Assembly (NCBI GenBank): GCA_910578175.1
Contig: CAJTPF010000025.1
Coordinates: forward strand, 1-39,654
Direction of reading: 5' to 3'
Length of the DNA stretch: 39,654 nt
Source of the DNA: an uncultured Lachnospiraceae bacterium
GTDB lineage: Bacteria > Bacillota > Clostridia > Lachnospirales > Lachnospiraceae
The position numbers and the translations under genes are program-made. The notes beneath the pieces are model-generated. The model did no database searches. It was not told the origin of the DNA and saw only the letters and a list, made by a program, of their open reading frames with translations. This document shows positions 34,482 through 39,654 of the stretch, piece after piece (position 1 is the first letter of the stretch; every line of letters starts with the position of its first letter).

Positions 34482-34516
34482 GGGCGGAGCGAAAACTCCG
34501 CCCTTATTCCTTTTTT
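34482..34516 (+). terminator. Intrinsic terminator after the adhesin operon
   Basis: GGGCGGAG (34482-34489) pairs perfectly with CTCCGCCC (34496-34503), 6-nt loop, followed by TTATTCCTTTTTT. The next gene's ribosome binding site starts directly after it. Confidence 0.88.
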
Positions 34517-34526
34517 GGAGGTATCT

Positions 34527-34838
34527 ATGAAAACGCTGAAAACCGTTGAGCGTCGGGTAACGGAGATTTTGAAAGAACACCCCGACGCACGAAACGACGA
34601 TATGAAGCTCTATCTGCTTGTGAGCGAGTCCTGCATTTATGAAACGCATGGAATCGGGATGATCACTTTTGAAGATGTGATGACGAATTATAAAGCGTTC
34701 GGTATCCCCTGTTTTGAAAGTATCCGCAGGACAAGACAGAAGATTCAGGCGAAATGCCCGGAACTTGGCTGCTCCCCTGAAGTACGCAGGGCAAGGCACA
34801 GAATGGAGCGTGTGTATTCTGAATACGCAAAAAAATGA
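34527..34838 (+). CDS. Small element protein (103 aa), unknown function
   Basis: Starts at ATG 34527 with GGAGG 5 nt upstream; an open frame to 34479 would begin before the terminator and is rejected. The product is basic, with helical segments TVERRVTEILKEHPDARNDD and SIRRTRQKIQAKCPELG, and has only three cysteines, not in a zinc pattern. The YETHGIG and FEDVM stretches suggest a small helical DNA-associated protein. Not recognised with certainty, but conserved in style with ICE accessory genes. Confidence 0.7.
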   Translation: MKTLKTVERRVTEILKEHPDARNDDMKLYLLVSESCIYETHGIGMITFEDVMTNYKAFGIPCFESIRRTRQKIQAKCPELGCSPEVRRARHRMERVYSEYAKK

Positions 34839-34853
34839 CAGGAGGTTTAAGAG

Positions 34854-35120
34854 ATGGCAAACAAGAAACCGACATCCGCCCTGACCTTACAGCAGAAGGT
34901 TAAGGTACTGACAAAACTTTTCGAGTCCGGCTGTAAAACGGAAAAGGACTTGAAGGCTCTGAACTTACAGAGCATTTTACAGATTCCCGATATAACCGTA
35001 CCTGATATGACGGTCATTACCGAACTTCAGGAACAGGTTTCAAAAAACAGACTGTTCTCCTATTTGGGAGGTGGTGCAGATGAACAGCACACAGACGGAC
35101 AGGCACATCATTTGGAGTGA
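34854..35120 (+). CDS. Small element protein (88 aa), unknown function
   Basis: 88 aa, AGGAGG upstream. A basic N-terminal helix (LQQKVKVLTKLFESGCK) resembles a bit of a DNA-binding or partner-binding helix; the tail (ITELQEQVSKNRLFSYLG) is amphipathic. Its 3' end overlaps the start of the next gene by 41 nt. No family recognised. Confidence 0.7.
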   Translation: MANKKPTSALTLQQKVKVLTKLFESGCKTEKDLKALNLQSILQIPDITVPDMTVITELQEQVSKNRLFSYLGGGADEQHTDGQAHHLE

Positions 35121-35655
35121 TATGAGCCTTGACCCTGATGATTGGAGAGAGGACTATAAGGAATTTCTTGAAATCAATGAGCTTGACGGTGATCCGAATA
35201 ATGAAAATGAGCTTTACAAGTGGATGGTCGAAACCAACGAAGATTATCTTTCCGATGAAAGGACAAATCTCAATATCCAGCTTTCACAGCCTATTATCAT
35301 TATCGGGGACATCGGCAGATGGAACGGCAGGGTTACGGGATACAAGATGATTGATTCCGGCAACATTAAAGACTGCCTTTATTCAGATACGGATTACACG
35401 GAATGGTATGTGGATAAGTACGGAGATTTAAGGGCGGACGCCGCCCATCACGACGGCACAAACCATTATCTGTACCGTGTGTTTAAGGATACGGCAACCG
35501 AAAATCAAATCGAAAACCTGAAATATAAACTCTATGAGGGCAAGGCAACGAGAGCCGATATAACGAGAATTACAAGGCGGCTCGGTGACGAGATCGCCGC
35601 TGTTTACGGATTTCATATACCGAAACAGAGAATGGCAAAGGAACAAGCGAGGTGA
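35080..35655 (+). CDS. Conserved element protein (191 aa), unknown function
   Basis: Starts at ATG 35080 with GGGAGG 8 nt upstream (GTG codons at 35071/35074 lie on or too near that site). Acidic N-terminal half (DPDDWREDYKEFLEINEL) followed by a strand-rich core (IIIIGDIGRWNGRVTGYKMI) and a helical basic end. Acidic small proteins with an aromatic-rich core occur as anti-restriction or DNA-mimic factors on ICEs, but nothing here proves that role. The gene overlaps the previous one and abuts the next. Confidence 0.72.
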   Translation: MNSTQTDRHIIWSDMSLDPDDWREDYKEFLEINELDGDPNNENELYKWMVETNEDYLSDERTNLNIQLSQPIIIIGDIGRWNGRVTGYKMIDSGNIKDCLYSDTDYTEWYVDKYGDLRADAAHHDGTNHYLYRVFKDTATENQIENLKYKLYEGKATRADITRITRRLGDEIAAVYGFHIPKQRMAKEQAR

Positions 35656-35660
35656 TGAAA

Positions 35661-36602
35661 ATGGATATGGAAATGAAAACAATGTTGCCCGACGAAAGGA
35701 AGTACACCTACCGTCAGAGCCAGCAGATTTCAATGCAGACGAGCTTTATCGGCTATCTGAGGGCAGACTTTGGAAACAGCGGGAAGGAGTTTTTTTCCTC
35801 TTGGAATGATTTTCGCAAAGACTTGAAAACGGACGAGTTCAAGGCGGAATTTGACAATGTTATCAATTCGCTCAGGGAAAATGACGGTATCCTTTCAGGG
35901 CGTGGGGCTATGTCGAAGTGTTGCTATGACACGCCGGAAAGCTCCTTTGAAAACGACCGTGAGGAATACGGCGTCCGTGTGGATACGGAGAAATACGCCT
36001 ACCTTATGCGGCTCAATCCGAGACAGGGAGAATACAATCTCTACTGTTATTGCTACGAAAAGAAATGGCTCGACAGGCATATCAGTCAGGCGGAAAAGGG
36101 TATCCGCTTTATTGATCCGCATTACAAGGAGCTGTTTCGTATTCCTGACGGAGATAAAATCCGCATTACCTTGAATAACGGCGAACAGCTTGACCGAGAG
36201 TGCAGATATATTGACGAGTATCATTTGGAGGTTGGCAATAACCTTTATCATATCTGCGAGTTTGCCGAGCGAATGGAGCAAGCCGGAAATACGGTAATTC
36301 CGCTGCGTTCCTCTCTGCCGGAGCAATGCTATGTCTATGTGCAGACGGAAAATGAAATCGGCATTGTCAAAAAAGGCGAAAGCGGTTATTACAAAACCGA
36401 TATTGGCGGAGGAAAACCGAGTGAGCGAAAGGCGTTAGCTGATGAATACAATTGCAAGTCCGGCGTAACAAAAGCACAGGCGGAAGCGATGAAGGCAGGC
36501 TCTATGTTCGGCTGGCAGACACCCGCCGCCGATCCGAAGAATTACAATGAGAACGGCACTCTTACAAAGCCGAAAAACAGAAACAAAGATTATGAACGAT
36601 AG
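35661..36602 (+). CDS. Element protein with large-polyvalent-type domain (LPD28-like), unknown function
   Basis: 313 aa from ATG 35661 (GAGG 8 nt upstream; ATG 35655 and GTG 35652 are too close to it). The N-terminal part resembles small DUF3849/YodL-like element domains (RQSQQISMQTSFIGYLRADF). The region LDRECRYIDEYHLEVGNNLY recalls LPD28, a domain of the polyvalent proteins found on conjugative elements; this name is tentative. The C-terminus has KSGVTKAQAEAMKAGSMFGW, and the last residues NKDYER are repeated at the end of the next gene. Confidence 0.72.
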   Translation: MDMEMKTMLPDERKYTYRQSQQISMQTSFIGYLRADFGNSGKEFFSSWNDFRKDLKTDEFKAEFDNVINSLRENDGILSGRGAMSKCCYDTPESSFENDREEYGVRVDTEKYAYLMRLNPRQGEYNLYCYCYEKKWLDRHISQAEKGIRFIDPHYKELFRIPDGDKIRITLNNGEQLDRECRYIDEYHLEVGNNLYHICEFAERMEQAGNTVIPLRSSLPEQCYVYVQTENEIGIVKKGESGYYKTDIGGGKPSERKALADEYNCKSGVTKAQAEAMKAGSMFGWQTPAADPKNYNENGTLTKPKNRNKDYER

Positions 36603-36609
36603 GAGGTGT
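36585..36609. repeat. 25-bp direct repeat, copy 1
   Basis: Covers the last codons (KDYER, stop) of the LPD28-like gene and the AGGAGG ribosome binding site of the next gene. Matches 36845-36869 at 24 of 25 bases. Confidence 0.85.
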
Positions 36610-36613
36610 GATG

Positions 36614-36862
36614 ATGAATATTCAAGATATAACAAAAAGCAAAGAAAAGAAAGCCGTTTTTGAGATGGTATTGGAAGAAGCCTGCCGTCAATGGTGCTGT
36701 TGTATTGATGAAGTTCCAGAGCGAAAAGACGGAGAGGGATTTTCCGATTTTTTCTATGAGATTTTTGAAGATAAGGAAAAGGAATATGTACAGCAGGTAA
36801 GAGAACTGAATGGCGGCAAACTTCCCACTTTTTCAAAAGCAGATAAAGACTATGAACGATAG
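36614..36862 (+). CDS. Small acidic element protein (82 aa)
   Basis: 82 aa from ATG 36614, with AGGAGG 7 nt upstream (ATG 36611 and GTG 36608 are alternatives). It holds an amphipathic helix and a Cys-rich core RQWCCCIDEVPERKDG, ends FSKADKDYER. It lies between two copies of a 25-bp repeat, so it may be a module added by recombination. No function is known. Confidence 0.7.
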   Translation: MNIQDITKSKEKKAVFEMVLEEACRQWCCCIDEVPERKDGEGFSDFFYEIFEDKEKEYVQQVRELNGGKLPTFSKADKDYER

Positions 36863-36869
36863 GAGGTGT
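36845..36869. repeat. 25-bp direct repeat, copy 2
   Basis: Covers the last codons and stop of the 82-aa gene and the AGGAGG that serves the large protein gene. One mismatch to the copy at 36585-36609. Confidence 0.85.
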
Positions 36870-36874
36870 TTTGC

Positions 36875-39654
36875 TTGGCACGAAAATATGACCTGATTTC
36901 CGAGCTGTATGCCCGTACCTGTAAAACGGTAGTGATGTATCCGCAGAATTGGGAAGCATTTTTGCGCTCCGCCTGTCGGAACTATAAGCTCCGATTTGAC
37001 GAGCAGCTTCTTGTTTACGCTCAAAGACCGGACGCAACGGCGGTACTGGAAATTGAGCGTTGGAATGAGAAATTTGGGCGGTGGGTAAATCGTGGCGCAC
37101 ACGGCATTGCGGTATTTGAGGACGCAGAACAGAGCCGCCAGCGGCTTATCCATTACTTTGATATTTCCGATACCCACGAAAGCCGTTATTCCCGTCCTGT
37201 TCCCATTTGGCAGATGAAGCCGGAATACAGCGGGGAGATTATTGATACCCTTGAAAGCACCTTCGGAGAACTTGCTGATAAGAGCAGCCTTGAAGCTGCT
37301 ATTTTAAGCACCGCTAAAAACGCCGTAGAAGATAATATTCCTGACTATTTATCTGACCTTTTTTATTCCGTTGAAAACAGTCTTTTGGACGGTGTAAGCG
37401 AAGAAGAAATATCGGTTATTTACAAAGAGACGGTACAAAACAGCGTGGCATATATGCTGATGTCTCGGCTTGGCTTGGATACCGAGGGTTTCTTTGAGCC
37501 TGATGATTTCCGTGGCGCTGTGAACTTTACAACGCCTGAAACGCTGAACGCACTCGGCTTTGCTACCAGCGATATTGCGGAGATGGGGCTTGCGGAGATT
37601 GCCCGTACCATTACTGCACTCGACAGGCAGAATCGCATAATTGCCGGAAACGGAAAAGCCGATTACAATATAGGCAGAGAAAACAACGAAAGGAGCTTTG
37701 AATATGGACGAGATCAGATATACAATGCAGGGCGATTATCAGCTTCCCAACCTGACAATGCCGGAACAGCCGGAAGTGAGCTTGGGCAGATACGCTCAGA
37801 TGAGGAGGAAATTCCTCAAAGAACACCACAAAGTCCGCTACTACAATCTTCTGACGAGCTGCACCCTGACCGAACACTTGGCGGAGACGGAGCAGAGAGC
37901 TTTGACAATGGAGGAAACGCTGACAAAGCAGATGGCGGCGAAGGAAGGAATCACGGAGAGCCTGAAAGCGGCGGATATGATGTCGTGGGTAAGGCAGATG
38001 AACAATCTGAGGAACAGAGTGCAGGAAATCGTGAAAGCGGAAGTAATCTTTGCTTAGTTTACGACAGAAGCCACGAGGACAAAAGCCTTCCCTTTTTCGG
38101 AGGGGACGAGGTTATCAATGAAATACTCGGTACAACGCCGCACTTAAAAGCGTCAAAGGACGAAATTCGTGTCTTTTATGAAAACACTCCCGACGATACC
38201 GTCCGGACAGAATTTATCAAGGGTATTTTCAATGACGATTACACCGAGCTTATTTTAAGCGATGGCAGGCGTGTCGGTTACAAGACCTTTGAGAATGTGC
38301 TTCATTTTTGGGAGGGCAGCTATTTAAGCCGCACGGCGCAGAGCTTTTACGATTGGGGCGTTGTGGCGAAGCATTTTGAAGCAATGCGGCTTCTCGGAGA
38401 GCTTCAGGATACCATAAAACCGCTTCCGTCAATAAACGGACAGCTCACACTGATGTTAGAGGCAGAGGACAAAAAATCCTCTGCCTTTACCTTTTCTCAG
38501 GAGATTATCGACGCTGTTCTCACCCGTGGAAGCGGTGTATCCGAGGGAAAGTTTCGTATTTATGAGCAGTTTGAAAAGAGCCTTTCCGCAAAAGAAAACG
38601 CAGACTTTCTCAAAGAGGAATACGGCTGGGGCGGTTCTTATCCTGTCATTGTAGGAGCAGGGATTGACGAGCAGCACGATGGAAAAGGTATCACCATTTC
38701 CAAAGGGATTGGCAGCGATAAGCCGCATATCAATCTGAAATGGACGCAGGTGGAAAAGCGCATTGCCGAGCTGATACGCCTTGACCGCTATCTCAATCCG
38801 AAAGAAAAGGCGTTTTATCCTGAATGGCTGCAAAAGCAGGAGGAACGCAGAGCCGAGCTTGCGGAGGAACGAAAAAACAGAGAAATTCTTTCAACAGCAC
38901 CACCTGAAACGGAATTTGACAATACCGCACCATACGATTTTAAATCCGAGTACAGATTACTGAGCAGGCTAAAATCTGACTGTGAATATTTTTTGAGCAA
39001 CGGACAACGGGAAGAAAAGCATTTATGGGCAGGAAGCATTGAAAAGCAAATTGCAAAAATGCGTGAGTTGTACGATGCTTTATCAGATAAACCAGAGTGG
39101 TTGTCTGAAAAGGATATTGACCTTTATGAAGAACAGATGACAAACGGTTTAGATGTTTCAGAAACGAAGATGAATAAGCAAGGCAGTTATGAATATCATC
39201 TTGGCGATACCGTCTATATTGGCGCTGACGAATATGAAATCCTGTCTTTTGATGATGAGCGTGTAATGCTCCACGATATGCAGTACCCTTTATTCCAAAA
39301 GGAAGTAGACAGAGCCGAGTTTGACCGCAAGGTGCAGGAAAACCCGATGAACGACCATTTGAAGGTCAAGGAGTTACCGCCCGAAAAAGAAATTGCTTTC
39401 GATCCGAATACCACGCCTATCGGTGATGAGGATTACTATTTCCACCGTCCGGGTATGGGAGAATTTGAAGCAATCTATTATAACCCTGACGCCAATGCCG
39501 GAGGGCAGTTTGTCGTTCTGCATATCCCCTATGAGCTGATCGAGGAAGCAAAAGCAAATAGTAATTCAGTCAGCGGGTTTTATGAATACCTTGACAGCAA
39601 GGCATATACAGAACTTATTGATGTGGGAACGCAGGAGTTTTCAGATTACCTTGA
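36875..39654 (+). CDS. Giant ArdC-like/polyvalent conjugative-element protein, partial (N-terminal 926 codons)
   Basis: Open frame from TTG 36875 (AGGAGG 8 nt upstream) to the window edge without a stop. Residues about 1-95 resemble the ArdC/LtrC N-terminal ssDNA-binding domain: NWEAFLRSACRNYKLRFDEQ, LLVYAQRPDATAV and RWVNRGAHGIAVFED. Residues about 277-394 form a low-complexity Asp/Glu/Gly/Asn/Ser-rich linker, and exactly this stretch also encodes the tnpV-like gene in the +1 frame. After it come further blocks typical of the giant SNF2/methylase-type proteins of Clostridial ICEs (EEYGWGGSYPVIVGAG, FHRPGMGEFEAIYYNP). The helicase and methylase parts would lie outside the window. Function is probably DNA processing or protection during transfer. 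Confidence 0.8.
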   Translation, partial: MARKYDLISELYARTCKTVVMYPQNWEAFLRSACRNYKLRFDEQLLVYAQRPDATAVLEIERWNEKFGRWVNRGAHGIAVFEDAEQSRQRLIHYFDISDTHESRYSRPVPIWQMKPEYSGEIIDTLESTFGELADKSSLEAAILSTAKNAVEDNIPDYLSDLFYSVENSLLDGVSEEEISVIYKETVQNSVAYMLMSRLGLDTEGFFEPDDFRGAVNFTTPETLNALGFATSDIAEMGLAEIARTITALDRQNRIIAGNGKADYNIGRENNERSFEYGRDQIYNAGRLSASQPDNAGTAGSELGQIRSDEEEIPQRTPQSPLLQSSDELHPDRTLGGDGAESFDNGGNADKADGGEGRNHGEPESGGYDVVGKADEQSEEQSAGNRESGSNLCLVYDRSHEDKSLPFFGGDEVINEILGTTPHLKASKDEIRVFYENTPDDTVRTEFIKGIFNDDYTELILSDGRRVGYKTFENVLHFWEGSYLSRTAQSFYDWGVVAKHFEAMRLLGELQDTIKPLPSINGQLTLMLEAEDKKSSAFTFSQEIIDAVLTRGSGVSEGKFRIYEQFEKSLSAKENADFLKEEYGWGGSYPVIVGAGIDEQHDGKGITISKGIGSDKPHINLKWTQVEKRIAELIRLDRYLNPKEKAFYPEWLQKQEERRAELAEERKNREILSTAPPETEFDNTAPYDFKSEYRLLSRLKSDCEYFLSNGQREEKHLWAGSIEKQIAKMRELYDALSDKPEWLSEKDIDLYEEQMTNGLDVSETKMNKQGSYEYHLGDTVYIGADEYEILSFDDERVMLHDMQYPLFQKEVDRAEFDRKVQENPMNDHLKVKELPPEKEIAFDPNTTPIGDEDYYFHRPGMGEFEAIYYNPDANAGGQFVVLHIPYELIEEAKANSNSVSGFYEYLDSKAYTELIDVGTQEFSDYL
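37704..38057 (+). CDS. tnpV: TnpV-like transposon protein, overprinted inside the giant gene
   Basis: A 117-aa protein lying wholly inside the giant gene in the +1 frame. It has its own ATG and AAAGGAG 8 nt upstream (37689-37695), ending with TAG at 38055. Its sequence MDEIRYTMQGDYQLPNLTMP, VSLGRYAQMRRKFLKEHHKV and MMSWVRQMNNLRNRVQEIV matches the TnpV family as I recall it (transposon-encoded, Tn4451-type elements). Codon third positions in this frame are GC-rich and natural, whereas the overlapping frame gives low-complexity protein, so TnpV seems the older frame. The role of TnpV is not well established. A TTG at 37698 is a poor start. Confidence 0.75.
   Translation: MDEIRYTMQGDYQLPNLTMPEQPEVSLGRYAQMRRKFLKEHHKVRYYNLLTSCTLTEHLAETEQRALTMEETLTKQMAAKEGITESLKAADMMSWVRQMNNLRNRVQEIVKAEVIFA

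Larger units (their letters stand above)
25022..39654. mobile_element. Left part of an integrative conjugative element (continues past the window)
   Basis: The region after lysS changes character: ParA/ParB, a long hairpin-rich leader, a conjugative-element Cna-B surface protein, a cluster of small element-type unknowns, an ArdC-like/polyvalent giant protein and a tnpV-like gene. This set is familiar from ICEs of gut Clostridia. The left boundary is not proven; candidates are the direct repeats and the AAGTCC/GGACTT inverted repeat just after the lysS stop. Integrase, relaxase and secretion genes would have to lie to the right, outside this window. Confidence 0.7.

Noticed and set aside
34479..34526. 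Extended start of the 103-aa gene
   Set aside because: It would begin before and run through the terminator hairpin at 34482-34516; a good ribosome site favours 34527.
37698..37703. TTG at 37698 as the TnpV start
   Set aside because: Only 2 nt from AAAGGAG; the ATG at 37704 has the proper 8-nt spacing.
1..39654. CRISPR array, tRNA or rRNA genes
   Set aside because: I found no regularly spaced repeats, no cloverleaf tRNA and no rRNA segments.
25022..39654. Claiming a complete ICE
   Set aside because: Integrase, relaxase, coupling protein and VirB4 are not in the window, so only a partial element is supported.

Overview
The window looks like a chromosome segment of a Lachnospiraceae-type Clostridia (Firmicutes). 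The evidence is the gene order coaX-dusB-greA-lysS, the strong AGGAGG ribosome binding sites, the consensus sigma-A promoters and the protein styles. From about 25.0 kb to the right edge it carries the left part of an integrative conjugative element (ICE) that continues past the end of the window.

Region 1 (76-7641, all minus strand) holds two ABC modules with their own regulators. The first is an OmpR-type response regulator and sensor kinase pair beside a MacB-like ATPase and FtsX-type permease. The promoters of the regulator pair and of the transporter share one architecture: a direct repeat ATTGAA-N5-ATTGAA and then ATTATA at the same 9-nt distance (plus-strand reading). This points to one regulon. 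The second is an XRE regulator, a PLDc_N-like membrane peptide, an ABC ATPase and an ABC-2 permease, with overlapping start/stop codons and a perfect palindrome over the promoter.

Region 2 (7867-25021, plus strand) is chromosomal. It holds metY; a TPR/DUF4261 protein; an operon of a TPR protein, a divergent Hsp90, a MATE exporter and a tyrosine phosphatase; a CarD-like protein with truA; a PPK2-type polyphosphate kinase; nfeD with an SPFH protein; argF with two small genes; then coaX, dusB, greA and lysS. Several near-perfect promoters can be read, including TTGACA-N17-TATAAT at the end of dusB, ahead of greA-lysS.

Region 3 (about 25022 to the end) is the ICE part. In order it has a five-repeat zinc-ribbon protein with a nuclease-like tail, a 59-aa gene, a ~490-nt gene-free hairpin-rich leader, parA-parB, a lipoprotein, a 1411-aa thioester/Cna-B surface protein with a sortase signal, a 30-aa membrane peptide, and a run of small element-type unknowns. 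Last comes the start of a very large ArdC-like/polyvalent protein cut by the window edge. Inside that gene, in the +1 frame, lies a complete tnpV-like gene with its own ribosome binding site. This is an overprinted gene pair and the most unusual structure here. No integrase, relaxase, coupling protein or type IV secretion ATPase lies inside the window, so the ICE call rests on cargo and backbone gene types.
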